Shown here: in pieces, positions 17,814-27,366 of the stretch
Layout of the letters: each line of letters opens with the position of its first letter
Position numbering within the stretch: the stretch's first letter is position 1
Assembly (NCBI GenBank): GCA_900547645.1
Contig: URHP01000010.1
Span: forward strand, 1 to 33,521
Direction of reading: 5' to 3'
Length of the DNA: 33,521 nt
Source of the DNA: an uncultured Eubacteriales bacterium
GTDB lineage: Bacteria; Bacillota; Clostridia; Christensenellales; Borkfalkiaceae
Program-made: the position numbers and the translations under genes
Notes under the pieces: model-generated
Seen by the model: the letters and a program-made list of their open reading frames with translations, nothing else
What the model was told of the DNA's origin: nothing
Databases searched by the model: none

Positions 17814-19860
17814 TGTCGCCCTCCTTTCTGAGTTTCACCCTGTCCATGAACGCATCCTGCTTGTTGAAGTTGGCGTTTCGGTTGAGGAATTCCTTTCTGC
17901 CCTCCACCCTGTCGCCCATCAGCGTGGTGATCATGTCTTCCGCCGCGGCGGCATCCTCGATGGTGACCTGCGTCAGATTTCTGCGCAAAGGATCCATCGT
18001 CGTCTTCCAGAGCTGTTCCGCGCTCATCTCCCCCAGCCCCTTATAGCGCTGGATGAGATAGCCGCGCCCCACCTTTTCGATCTTTTCCTGCAGCTCCTTA
18101 TCGTCATAGGCGTACTCTTCGGCGCTGCCGTTCTGCCGGTATACCTTGTAGAGCGGCGGCATGCCGATGTAGACGTGCCCCGCGTTGACGAGCGGACGCA
18201 TATAGCGGAAAAAGAAGGTGAGAAGGATACAGCGGATATGGAAGCCGTCCTGATCGGCATCCGACAGGATGATGACCTTGTGGTAGTTGAGTTTGTCCAG
18301 ATTGAAGTCGTTCCCCACGCCCGCGCCGAGGGCGGAGATGATGGTGCGGATCTCCTCGTTTGCGAGCACCTGATCGAGCCGCTTCTTTTCCACGTTCAGC
18401 GGTTTTCCGCGAAGGGGCAGAATGGACTGATACTGCCGTACGCGCGCCTGCTTTGCCGTGCCGCCCGCGGAATCGCCTTCGACGATGAACAGCTCGTTCA
18501 GCTCCGGCTTTCTGCCCGAGCATGCGGCGAGCTTTCCGACGAGCGTCAGCGAATCGATGCTGTTCTTTGCGCGCGCCGTGTCCTTTGCCTGCCGCGCCGC
18601 AATGCGGACGCGCGCCGCGCCCTGCGCCTTTTTGACGATGTCGTCGAAGACTTTCTTGTTCTTCGCCATGGAAGCAAGTTCGCGCAGCCCTTCGACCACG
18701 CAGCTTTCGACGGGCGAACGCGCCTCGGGATTGCCGAGCTTGGTCTTGGTCTGTCCTTCGAACTGCACGTTCTTCATCTTGACGGACAGCACCGCCGTCA
18801 GCCCTTCGCGGAAATCTTCGCCGAGGAAATTGGCGTCCTTGTCCTTCAATAATTTGTTGTCCCGCGCATAGTCGTTGAGCATGCGCGTGAGCCCGCCGCG
18901 GAAGCCCATCTCGTGATAGCCGCCCTCGGGCGTCGGAATGTTGTTGACGAAGGAGAACAGGCTCTCGGTAAATTCGCCCGTATGCTGAATGGCGAACTCG
19001 ACGAGAATGCCGTCCCGCTCCCCCTTGTAATACAGCGGCTGCGGGTAGAGCTTGCTCTTGCCCTCGTTGAGGTAGGCGGCAAAATCGGCAATGCCTCCCG
19101 TATAGCAGAAGGTCACGGAATACGGCTGCGTCCCCGCCAGATCGAGCTGCTGCGCTCTGTCCTCGTCCCCCTCTTCCACATATTCGTTCGCCGTGATGCG
19201 CTCGTCTGTCAGAGTAATGGTAAGCCCCTTGTTGAGGAAGGCAAGCTCTTTCAGACGGTGCGAAACGGTGGAGAGCTGGAACTCCGTCGTGGAGAACACC
19301 GCGTCGTCCGGCATGAAATGCACAAACGTGCCGTGCTGCGACTTTGCACACTTGCCCGTCTTTTTGAGCGGCGCAACGGGGATGCCCGATTCGTACTTCT
19401 TTTTCTCCTCGTCGTAGTAGGAATGGAACGCCATCTCCCAGGTGTCGCCGTCCTTGTTGACGCGCACTTTCAGCCACTTGGAGAGCGCGTTCGTGACCGA
19501 AGCGCCCACGCCGTGCAGACCGCCCGAAAAGGAATAGTTGTGTTCGTCAAACTTGCCGCCCGCATGCAGCTGGGTAAAGACGACCTGTACGCCCGAGACC
19601 TTGGTCTTGGGGTGGATGTCGGTGGGAATGCCGCGCCCGTTGTCCTCTACGGACGCGCTGCCGTCTTTATAGATGCGCACGTCGATCCTGTCGCAATACC
19701 CGTTCGCCGCCTCGTCGACGGCGTTGTCCACGATCTCCCAGAGGATGTGGTGCAGTCCGCGCACGCCCGTGGAACCGATATACATGCCGGGGCGCAGGCG
19801 CACCGCGTCCAGCCCTTCGAGAATGGTGATATCGCCCGCGTCATAATGCTGTTCCGCCAT
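17803..19860 (-). CDS. Type IIA topoisomerase B subunit, ParE-like ATPase
   Basis: A 685-residue ATPase subunit. The GHKL fold shows the catalytic Glu42 and Asn46 in [17 protein letters not shown] (73-79) and the ATP-lid segment [16 protein letters not shown]. The transducer has [13 protein letters not shown]. The TOPRIM domain has EGDSAGG (from about 461) and DADQD (534-538). The usual sequence after DAD is xDGAHI; here it is QDGFHI, a Phe in place of a nearly invariant Ala. Length fits ParE or a short Gram-positive GyrB. The A subunit follows with an 11-bp overlap, so a fixed heterotetramer ratio is likely. Naming as ParE rather than GyrB rests on the partner lacking a GyrA box. GAGGT precedes the ATG. 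Confidence 0.92.
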   Translation of the reverse strand: MAEQHYDAGDITILEGLDAVRLRPGMYIGSTGVRGLHHILWEIVDNAVDEAANGYCDRIDVRIYKDGSASVEDNGRGIPTDIHPKTKVSGVQVVFTQLHAGGKFDEHNYSFSGGLHGVGASVTNALSKWLKVRVNKDGDTWEMAFHSYYDEEKKKYESGIPVAPLKKTGKCAKSQHGTFVHFMPDDAVFSTTEFQLSTVSHRLKELAFLNKGLTITLTDERITANEYVEEGDEDRAQQLDLAGTQPYSVTFCYTGGIADFAAYLNEGKSKLYPQPLYYKGERDGILVEFAIQHTGEFTESLFSFVNNIPTPEGGYHEMGFRGGLTRMLNDYARDNKLLKDKDANFLGEDFREGLTAVLSVKMKNVQFEGQTKTKLGNPEARSPVESCVVEGLRELASMAKNKKVFDDIVKKAQGAARVRIAARQAKDTARAKNSIDSLTLVGKLAACSGRKPELNELFIVEGDSAGGTAKQARVRQYQSILPLRGKPLNVEKKRLDQVLANEEIRTIISALGAGVGNDFNLDKLNYHKVIILSDADQDGFHIRCILLTFFFRYMRPLVNAGHVYIGMPPLYKVYRQNGSAEEYAYDDKELQEKIEKVGRGYLIQRYKGLGEMSAEQLWKTTMDPLRRNLTQVTIEDAAAAEDMITTLMGDRVEGRKEFLNRNANFNKQDAFMDRVKLRKEGDNED

Positions 19861-19896
19861 ATCTACCTCGTCAAAAATGCAGAAAATTTCTTAGCA

Positions 19897-19925
19897 ATTA
19901 TACCATATTTTGCGGTCGAGGGCAA
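19897..19925 (-). promoter_or_regulatory. Promoter of the topoisomerase pair
   Basis: Reading leftward: TTGCCC (19925-19920), 17-bp spacer, perfect TATAAT (19902-19897) with an extended TGG just before it. Expected start is about 30 bp before the ParE-like ATG at 19860. Confidence 0.75.
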
Positions 19926-19966
19926 GGCTTTTGGACAATATTTAGCGGTTTTTGCGAAAAATGACG

Positions 19967-19996
19967 AAAAGCCGCCGCAAACAGGCGACGGCTTTT
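19967..19996. terminator. Bidirectional rho-independent terminator after the ABC exporter genes
   Basis: AAAAGCCGCCG pairs with CGACGGCTTTT (10 of 11 positions) around an 8-nt loop, with U-rich sequence following on the minus strand. It closes the leftward exporter transcript about 46 bp after its last stop codon and lies upstream of the topoisomerase promoter. Confidence 0.75.
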
Positions 19997-20042
19997 CAGC
20001 CATAGATCACGATTTTCAATGCAATATCTTTTGCGTCCCCCC

Positions 20043-21187
20043 TTACTTTCCGAACATGATCCGTTCGCTGGAGAGAAGGCGCGATATGACGAACACGAGC
20101 ACAGCCGTGTAGACGAGATTGAGCCCGAAGGAGACAAGGCACTGCCACACTCTCATGGCGCCCGTCAGCACGCCCTGCATGGCGACGACCGCATTGAGAA
20201 CGGGAATGGCGACTGCCCAATCGCCGATGCCGGACACAAACGCGGCGACAATGGAGAGCACCATCATCAGGATCATCAGAATTCCCGTATAGCTAGAAGC
20301 CTCCTTGACCGTGCGGGAGAGCGTGGACACCGTGGCGATCGCGGAGACGATGAGCGGCACGACGGAGACGATGAGAAGCAGCAACATGAAGTATCCGAGC
20401 GCGCCGACGCCCGCGACGGCGGCATCCACCGAGATCCCCATGAGCGTCGGAAGGGAAAGCACCACGCCCAGAAAGCCGGACGCCGCGCCGATGAGGGACA
20501 CGCAGGAGAGCGGCAGCACCTTCCCGAGCGCAATGTCCGTTCTGCGCGCGCTGGTGACGAGAATGGTCGCAAGCGTGCCGCGCTCCTTCTCCCCCGCCAC
20601 CGATTCGAGCGTGACGGACATGCACGAAGAAAAGATAAAGACGACGATAAGGAATGGCAGGATCCCCGCCATCATGGTGCGCGCAAAGTCCGCGCTCTCG
20701 GCAAAGTCGGTCATCGTGAATGCGAACGACCTGCCGTAGCCGTCGAGGATGCCCCCCGCAAGCGAGGCAAACGCCGCGCTCGCCTCGTCCTCCGAATTAT
20801 AGACGAGCTGCGCCGAAGCGCCGCCCTGCGCCCCCTGCGCGACGGACGCGTCGAAATCTTCGCTGAACACGATCAGCGCAGACGCTTCGCCGCTTTCCAC
20901 GGCAGCCCGCGCTTCCTCCACAGTGGCAGCTCCTTCGGCGGGCAGATGGACGAATTCCGCCGTCCAGCCCTCGTTCTGCGCGACAGAGGCGTCGATGACG
21001 TCCACCACGGCGGACTCGCCCGAAACATACACCTTGAAGTCGTACTTCTGCGCTTCGCCGCCGAACATGGCGGAACCCATGATCGAATAGATGAGATAGA
21101 TGAGCACGCCCGGCAGGATCATGGTAATAAGCAGCTTCGGATCGCCGAAAAAGCGCGCGAACTCCTTTTTCATGAGCGCAAGCAGCT

Positions 21188-21191
<4 letters not shown>
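20043..21191 (-). CDS. ABC-2 type exporter permease, NatB-like
   Basis: A 382-residue membrane protein. One helix near residues 20-42 follows a KKEFARFFGDPK motif typical of ABC-2 permeases, then a soluble extracytoplasmic section of about 140 residues, then five helices in the C-terminal half. The motif around EKERGTLATILVTSARRTDIALGK is the conserved ABC-2 coupling region (EREKGTLE-type). This arrangement is that of NatB/YhaP-like exporters. It overlaps the ATPase gene before it by ATGA, so the two form one transporter. Substrate unknown; NatAB of Bacillus exports sodium, but related systems export peptides or drugs. Confidence 0.9.
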
Positions 21192-22000
<809 letters not shown>

Positions 22001-22014
22001 GATGAATTCTCCTT

Positions 22015-22929
22015 TTATGCCTTTGCTCTTCCGCGCAGAAACGCAGCAAGAACATTGAGTCCTGCAAACAATACCGCCGTGCATGCAAGCACGACAAACA
22101 TGGCAGGGATGCCGACTTCCGCCCCGAAAAAGTCAAACGTGAGCGAAAATTCCCCCTTCAGGCTCTCCGCAAAGACGGGCGAGAGATGTTCGGCGATCCC
22201 GTCAAGCGCGCCGCGCATCATGAAGTTGCGGAACAGCCCCGCCGTATAGCTCCCCGGGATGAAATAGGTAAACTTCTGAATGGCATCCGGGAAATAGCTG
22301 ATCGGCATATACGCCCCGATGAGAAACCCGACAACGGTGCCGAGAATGATATTGAGCGCTGTGAACGCCCCCTGCGAGCGGAAAAATCCCACCACGAATA
22401 CGAGCAGAGCGGAGGACGCGACGACGGAAAGCAGCAGTGTGCCGATACAGCCGAAGACGTCGGAAACGCTCAGAAGCCAGATCCCGGATGCCGCAAGCCA
22501 CACAAAACACACTCCCAGCACGATCGCCCCGATCGCAAGCCCCGCCGCCACGACGGAGAGGAAGTACGCTGCGGGTGTCACCCACTTTGAGACGGGAGAA
22601 ATGAGGAGATCGGCACAGATCCCGCGCGTTTTATCCTGGATCATGGTACCGCACGCGCACAGTGGAACGGTGATGCAGGCGCAGGACATGGAGCCGGCGA
22701 GCATCCAGCTGTCGCAAAACGCCGATATTTCCGCCGCGCCGCCCGTCACGCCCATCCCTTCGAGCGCGGAGAGCAGCCCGTCTTCCTGAATGCGCCCGAG
22801 AAAGAGCACATACAGCGCGAGCACGATCAGCGGCGCGAGCAGGGAAAAGAAGACGTTCGCCTTGTCCTTCAGAAAGATCTTCAGATTTCTGCGGGTGAGC
22901 AGCCAGAGCGCATAACCGTTCCCGTTCAT
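22015..22929 (-). CDS. ABC-2 type exporter permease, DrrB-like
   Basis: A 304-residue permease with six predicted helices. The N-terminus LLTRRNLKIFLKDKANVFFSLLAPLIVLALYVLFLG is typical of ABC-2 permeases with a short loop, unlike the NatB-like protein. It overlaps its ATPase gene by ATGA (22926-22929). Likely exports a hydrophobic or cationic compound; the substrate cannot be inferred. It is the second of four genes in the exporter transcript. Confidence 0.9.
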   Translation of the reverse strand: MNGNGYALWLLTRRNLKIFLKDKANVFFSLLAPLIVLALYVLFLGRIQEDGLLSALEGMGVTGGAAEISAFCDSWMLAGSMSCACITVPLCACGTMIQDKTRGICADLLISPVSKWVTPAAYFLSVVAAGLAIGAIVLGVCFVWLAASGIWLLSVSDVFGCIGTLLLSVVASSALLVFVVGFFRSQGAFTALNIILGTVVGFLIGAYMPISYFPDAIQKFTYFIPGSYTAGLFRNFMMRGALDGIAEHLSPVFAESLKGEFSLTFDFFGAEVGIPAMFVVLACTAVLFAGLNVLAAFLRGRAKA

Positions 22930-23834
22930 TTTCCGCCTCCTTCCGCAAGCGTTTTGCCCGTCACGGCAAGAAATACGTCGTCCATATCCCCTTTGACGAA
23001 TTCGAAATCGGCGGAAAACTCCGGATGGTGCAGCAAAAAATCACGCGCCTGTTCCGCAGTCATTGCCGCGCGCATCCCGCTGCCCGCTTCCGCAAATCCC
23101 ATTGCGGCAAGCGCCTGTGCATCCGCGCCGTAGAGATACAGATAGTTGCGCGAATATTTGCTTTTGAGTTCGGCGGGTGTATCGTCGGCAACGAGCGCAC
23201 CCCCGTCTATGACGATCACGCGGTCGGAAGCGTTTGCCTCCTCCATGTAGTGCGTGGTCAGAAAGACCGTCATGCCCGTCTCGCGGCGCAGACGCCCCAC
23301 CGTCTCCCAAACGGACTTGCGCGTCTGCGGATCGAGCCCCGTAGTCGGTTCGTCCAGAAAGAGGAGCTGCGGCTCGTTCACCAGACCGCGCGCGATGTCC
23401 GCCCGCCGCCGCTGTCCGCCCGAAAGTTTTCCGAACGGACGGTCGAGGAGTTCCTCCAGCTCCAGCAGATCGTCCAACTCTGCCAGCCGTTCCCGCCAAC
23501 GCCTTCCGCGGATACCGTAACATGCGGCGCGCACGGCAAGGTTTTCCCGCACGGTGAGAAGATCGTCCAGAAGGCTTCCCTGAAACACGACGCCGAGCAG
23601 CGGACGGATCGCCGCCGCCTGCGTATCGAGATCGAATCCCCCGACGCGTACCCTGCCCGCATCCTTTTTCAAAAGCGTGCAAAGGATATTGACCGTGGTG
23701 CTCTTTCCCGCGCCGTTCACGCCGAGAAAGGAAAACATCTCCCCCTTTTCCACCGTAAACGAAATGCCGCGCACTGCCGGAATACTGCCATACGACTTTT
23801 CCAGCCCCTCCACTTCCACAATATTTTCAGCCAT
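22926..23834 (-). CDS. ABC transporter ATPase, DrrA-like
   Basis: A 302-residue ATPase of the DrrA/CcmA multidrug-export group. Walker A GVNGAGKST (38-46), signature LSGGQ (137-141), Walker B LLFLDEP (157-163) and switch His195 are intact, and GVVFQGSLLDDLLTVREN is the DrrA-style Q-loop. A C-terminal regulatory domain of about 80 residues follows. It is the first gene of a four-gene exporter transcript. Confidence 0.93.
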   Translation of the reverse strand: MAENIVEVEGLEKSYGSIPAVRGISFTVEKGEMFSFLGVNGAGKSTTVNILCTLLKKDAGRVRVGGFDLDTQAAAIRPLLGVVFQGSLLDDLLTVRENLAVRAACYGIRGRRWRERLAELDDLLELEELLDRPFGKLSGGQRRRADIARGLVNEPQLLFLDEPTTGLDPQTRKSVWETVGRLRRETGMTVFLTTHYMEEANASDRVIVIDGGALVADDTPAELKSKYSRNYLYLYGADAQALAAMGFAEAGSGMRAAMTAEQARDFLLHHPEFSADFEFVKGDMDDVFLAVTGKTLAEGGGK

Positions 23835-23890
23835 AGCGCCTCCGTTTGCCCGTAAGGGCGGTTTTTACAGCTGTTTCTCCATCCGAAGAC

Positions 23891-23921
23891 AGTATAATAT
23901 TACCCCCCCCCAACTTGTCAA
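23891..23921 (-). promoter_or_regulatory. Promoter of the four-gene exporter operon
   Basis: A perfect TTGACA (23921-23916) lies upstream of two possible -10 boxes: TATTAT (23899-23894, spacer 16) or TATACT (23896-23891, spacer 19). A run of nine C (23903-23911) sits in the spacer; its length may be polymorphic or misread and would change promoter strength. The leader also has a small GCCC/GGGC hairpin before the ATG at 23834. Confidence 0.7.
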
Positions 23922-23971
23922 GTGAATGAACGTACAAAATTTGTTTCCGCAACGAAACGATGCGTTTCGCC

Positions 23972-24004
23972 AAAAAATGCGCTCCGAACGAACCGTTCAG
24001 AGCG
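23972..24004 (-). terminator. Terminator of the HelD-HAD operon
   Basis: On the minus strand CGCTCTGAACG pairs with CGTTCGGAGCG (one internal mismatch, 3-nt loop), followed by a run of six U (23977-23972). The stem overlaps the stop codon of the HAD gene. A second perfect repeat, CGAAACG-ATG-CGTTTCG, lies just beyond at 23953-23969. Confidence 0.75.
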
Positions 24005-24671
24005 TATCGATGAGCGCAAGCGCGCTTTTGTAATCCGGAGCAAACAGTCCGCGGTACCCCGCGGGACACTCCCTGCGATAGAGAATGAAGTCCACTTCCA
24101 TCGTGTTTGCGCATACCATGTCCGAAGTCAGGCTGTCGCCGACGTACACGGCACGCCCGCGGTCAAAGTGCGGGATGCGGGACAGCACGTAGCCGGCATA
24201 CTCCGGCGACGGCTTGGTGTGCCCGACCTCCTCCGAGATAAAGAGCGCGCTAAACCACGGCGCAAGCCCCGCAGCCGCAATGCGTCTGCGCTGCAGCGCC
24301 TTCGCGCCGTTGGTCACCGCGTACACCCGCCCGCGGGCAGCGAGCGTCCGCAAAAAGTCCGCCGCGCCTTCGAACGCATAGGCACGTCGCGGCATCCCCT
24401 CGAAAAACGTCCGCGAAAGCGCCTCCGCGTCCCCGCGGACGCCCAATTCCCCGAGCAGGATCTCGAACCGCTCGACGACGAGCCGCTCACGCGTCGTTTC
24501 GCCGCGCTCGAGCGCCTTCCACAGACCGTCGTTGATGACGTGAAAGCGCGCCGCCGTCCCCTCGTCCGCGGCAATGCCGTGCGCATGCAGCGTGGCAAGG
24601 AGCTGTTCGCGCTCCGCCCTGTGAAAGTCGAGCAGCGTGTCGTCCACGTCCAGCAAAAACAAGTCCTTCAT
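23997..24671 (-). CDS. HAD-superfamily hydrolase, YjjG-like nucleotidase
   Basis: A 224-residue phosphatase. Motif I is DVDDTLLDF with nucleophile Asp8 and acid Asp10. Motif II is VTNG, motif III the Lys in HTKPSPEY, motif IV VGDSLTSDM. The helical cap between residues 15 and 90 and the FEGAADFLRTL segment match the YjjG/YfnB group, which dephosphorylates (non-canonical) pyrimidine nucleotides. The start is ATG at 24671, overlapping the HelD gene by ATGA; the frame open up to 25103 is only a shadow of that gene. The substrate is by family, not shown here. Confidence 0.88.
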   Translation of the reverse strand: MKDLFLLDVDDTLLDFHRAEREQLLATLHAHGIAADEGTAARFHVINDGLWKALERGETTRERLVVERFEILLGELGVRGDAEALSRTFFEGMPRRAYAFEGAADFLRTLAARGRVYAVTNGAKALQRRRIAAAGLAPWFSALFISEEVGHTKPSPEYAGYVLSRIPHFDRGRAVYVGDSLTSDMVCANTMEVDFILYRRECPAGYRGLFAPDYKSALALIDTL

Positions 24672-27034
24672 GCATCCTCCACAACGGCGAGCTCGCGCAA
24701 TGCCCGCGTGCATGCGATATACTTCTCGTTCTCGGTCATGCCCCTGTCGTACACCGCGACGGCGGAAAATTCCAGCCCCTTGCTTGCGAACACGCTCATC
24801 ACGTTGATGCGCGAACGGCTGAGTTTTCCGTCCTCCGCCAGCAGTCTGAATCCCCTGCGGTCGAACAGCGGAAGATATTCCTCCCTGGCAATGACCGCTT
24901 TCAGCCCCTGCTTGTCGCGGAAGAACGCGGACAGCCTGCGCAGCGGCAGCGTCTCGACGGGCGCTCCCTCCAGCCCGATGGGCTTCATGTCGGCATCCAG
25001 CACGTCGGAGACATACGCCACGATCTCGTTGGTATTGCGGTAGTTCTGATCGAGCGTGTACACGTTCTCCCCCAGGGGCGCCCAGCTCTTCATGCCGCGC
25101 CACGGGGTGATATTCTGTTTGAGGTCGCCGAACACATTGAACGCCGCATCCGAATGGATGGTCTTCAACAGCGCGTACTCCCCTTCCGAAATATCCTGTC
25201 CTTCATCCACGAACACCAGCCCGTAGCGGGGAAGCAGCCGCCTTCCCGCCGCCGTCAGCACGCTGCAAAGCGCATAGCCGTCCGAAGGATACACCCCCTT
25301 CATGCCGTACCTTGCCTTGTACTTTTTTACCGTCTCGCGGTACAGCCAGCGCGCAACGTCGGCGCCGCCCGCGCATCTGCCCAGATCGGCGCAGCGGCGG
25401 GACTGCCGCAATACGCCGAAAAATTCCAGAAAGAGCTCCAGCCCCTGCGCCATCTCCGCAACGACGGCGCGGATCTTTTCGATCTCCGCCTTCAGTTCCT
25501 CACGGCGGGCAATGCGGTCGGCATACGTCAGGATCTCGGTATCCCCGCGCTTCTGGCGGTACCGCCTTAAATCGACGATCTCCTTTCCGACCGTCTCCGC
25601 AAGCGCGGCAAGGTCGTCGTCCGCACGGCGGAAGATCTTCTCGCCGCCTGCGGCGATATAGTGCGCGCAGCGGTAAAATTCGGAGAATTGCCGGAAGAAA
25701 TAATCGGGCGTGCGCGGCTCCTCTTCCAGCGCGAAGCGCAGGAAGTCCTCCGCCTGCACAAAGGCGCTCATCAGCGCGCGGAAGGGCTTTGTAAAATAAA
25801 AGCCCCCTTCCTTGTTCTCCTTGAGCTCCCCCAGGACGGCGCGGCGCACGCGCACGGAGGCATTTTTCACGCGTACGAACTGTTCGCGGCGGCGGACGCA
25901 GTCCGCAAGCACTTCGCGCGAGACCTCGCGGCACTCCGCGCCCGCAAACAGCCCGAAGATCTCCCGGTACAGCTTTTCCACCCGCGCGTTCACGTCGGCG
26001 GGAAAGCGCGGCGAATACAGATAGGCAAGGTACTCCGCGTTTTCCCGTTCGGAGACAAGGCGGGACTTCAGATCGATCCCCTCGCCCGAAAGCGCGCGGA
26101 AATAGTAGTCGTTGAGCGTCGTGGTGCGCACCCGTTCCAATTCGAGCATCTGCGAAAGCTCGTCGATGAACGCATTGAAGCTGACGGACGGCGTGATCAC
26201 GAGCACGTCGCCGGGGCGCAGGCTCTCGTTGTTGTACATGAGATAGCTGAGACGGTGCAGCATGATCATCGTCTTTCCGCTGCCCGCGCAGCCCTGCAGG
26301 ACAAAGCTCTCGCTCTCGGGACGGGTGATGATGTCAAATTGTTTTTCCTGAATGGTACGGATGATGTCGCGCACCTTTACGTCGTCCTTGCGGCTGCGGA
26401 TGATGTCGCGCAGGTAAGGATCGAACAGGATCTCCTCGTCCCGCCCGCCGATCTCCTCGGGCGTGAGCATGTCCCCGACGGAGAGATATTCGTTGCGGAA
26501 ATCGAGCAGCCTGCCGTTCCTGACGGAGAGCGCCCGCCGCAGGACGGTGCGGTATTCATATTCGTTGATGGCAAACGTGACGCGGCTCTTCTGATAGTAG
26601 CGCACGGCAAGGGGCGCGCGCCAGTCCACGATCTCAAGGTTCACGTCCCCCTTCTTTCCGATATAATAGCTGTTGTAGCCCTCTTTGTCGTCCACCACGT
26701 CCATGCGCGCAAAGTAGGGTTCGGAAAAGAAGGGACGGTATTCGTCGATCTTCTTTCTGAGCGCGGCGATCTCCGCGTTCTTTTCCTGAATGGCGCGGAA
26801 CTCCTCCGCGCCGTACCCTTCGCGGGCGCGCAGATCTGCGATCTCCTTCTTTGCCTCGGCGATCCGCCTCTGGTAGCGCAGGATATGGACGAGTTTGAGC
26901 ATCTTCAGCACGGCGGCAAGATGCTCCTCTTCATAGGCGCGCTGGGCGTCCGCGTCGAGGAGCGCAAGATACCACGCCTTGTCGGCGTCGATCTTGGGAC
27001 TGAGCAATTCTTTGACCGATTTTCGCTTGTCCAT
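24668..27034 (-). CDS. HelD-like RNA polymerase recycling ATPase (UvrD/Rep superfamily)
   Basis: A 788-residue SF1-like ATPase. A charged N-terminal helical section (about 30-100) would form the antiparallel coiled coil that HelD inserts into RNA polymerase. DWRAP (137-141) and YYIGKKG are HelD hallmarks. Walker A is GCAGSGKT (248-255); Walker B-like VFVDEGQD and the motif after it (FGDLKQNI) are intact, and ASKGLEF near the C-terminus is the UvrD-type motif V. In Bacillus HelD removes stalled RNA polymerase from DNA. The start is ATG at 27034 with AAGGAGGG 6 nt upstream. Length is close to Bacillus HelD (about 774). Confidence 0.92.
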   Translation of the reverse strand: MDKRKSVKELLSPKIDADKAWYLALLDADAQRAYEEEHLAAVLKMLKLVHILRYQRRIAEAKKEIADLRAREGYGAEEFRAIQEKNAEIAALRKKIDEYRPFFSEPYFARMDVVDDKEGYNSYYIGKKGDVNLEIVDWRAPLAVRYYQKSRVTFAINEYEYRTVLRRALSVRNGRLLDFRNEYLSVGDMLTPEEIGGRDEEILFDPYLRDIIRSRKDDVKVRDIIRTIQEKQFDIITRPESESFVLQGCAGSGKTMIMLHRLSYLMYNNESLRPGDVLVITPSVSFNAFIDELSQMLELERVRTTTLNDYYFRALSGEGIDLKSRLVSERENAEYLAYLYSPRFPADVNARVEKLYREIFGLFAGAECREVSREVLADCVRRREQFVRVKNASVRVRRAVLGELKENKEGGFYFTKPFRALMSAFVQAEDFLRFALEEEPRTPDYFFRQFSEFYRCAHYIAAGGEKIFRRADDDLAALAETVGKEIVDLRRYRQKRGDTEILTYADRIARREELKAEIEKIRAVVAEMAQGLELFLEFFGVLRQSRRCADLGRCAGGADVARWLYRETVKKYKARYGMKGVYPSDGYALCSVLTAAGRRLLPRYGLVFVDEGQDISEGEYALLKTIHSDAAFNVFGDLKQNITPWRGMKSWAPLGENVYTLDQNYRNTNEIVAYVSDVLDADMKPIGLEGAPVETLPLRRLSAFFRDKQGLKAVIAREEYLPLFDRRGFRLLAEDGKLSRSRINVMSVFASKGLEFSAVAVYDRGMTENEKYIACTRALRELAVVEDA

Positions 27035-27081
27035 GCTTCCCTCCTTTCCGCGGATGCGCCGCCCGATCGGCAGCATACTTC

Positions 27082-27110
27082 ATCATACCATATTTTCCGC
27101 CGTCTGTGTA
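27082..27110 (-). promoter_or_regulatory. Promoter of the HelD-HAD operon
   Basis: TATGAT (27087-27082) with an extended TGG before it; the -35 region (27110-27105, TACACA) is poor, as expected for an extended -10 promoter. The leader to the ATG at 27034 is about 40 nt. Confidence 0.6.
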
Positions 27111-27197
27111 CCCTTTTTCGAAAATTTCCCGAAAAAATATTGCGCCCCGCCGCGCGCCGCCGACGCCCGCAAACAGACCCCCTCTTCCCCCGTCCGC

Positions 27198-27237
27198 AAT
27201 TCAACCAAACGGAGAGAAATTCAACCAAACGGAGAGG
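27198..27237. repeat. Two head-to-tail copies of a 20-bp unit
   Basis: AATTCAACCAAACGGAGAG occurs twice with a 20-bp period (27198-27217 and 27218-27237). The two units differ only at the final base. It sits in the 332-bp intergenic region between the divergent HelD and XRE promoters, just upstream of the latter. It could be a regulator-binding array or a slippage product. Confidence 0.85.
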
Positions 27238-27246
27238 AAAAAGCAG

Positions 27247-27304
27247 TTGAGTCATGAAAAAAACATGATATAATATTTACGAATTGTGAAATCCGTGCTA
27301 TAAT
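27247..27304 (+). promoter_or_regulatory. Tandem promoters of the XRE regulator-lipoprotein operon
   Basis: Two perfect TATAAT boxes 30 bp apart (27269-27274 and 27299-27304), both with extended TGn (TGA, TGC). The first has TTGAGT at 27247 with a 16-bp spacer; the second has TTTACG at 27276 with a 17-bp spacer. The boxes lie in a partial direct repeat (TATAATATTTACGAA versus TATAATACTTACAAT). The leader to the ATG at 27367 is short, and includes GAGG 9 nt before it. Confidence 0.75.
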
Positions 27305-27366
27305 ACTTACAATATAATGTTAAGAAATCTGGCACGCGCAAGAAAAGTTTTCAGAGGTTACAGGCA

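Noticed and set aside
17803..19860. Naming the topoisomerase pair gyrB/gyrA
   Set aside because: No GyrA box was found in the A subunit, and no replication-origin genes are nearby; the ParE/ParC assignment is preferred but not certain, so no symbol is given.
24672..25103. N-terminal extension of the HAD gene frame
   Set aside because: It is a shadow of the HelD gene; the HAD motif I begins eight residues after the ATG at 24671.
27198..27237. CRISPR array remnant
   Set aside because: The two units are adjacent with no spacer and no cas genes are nearby.
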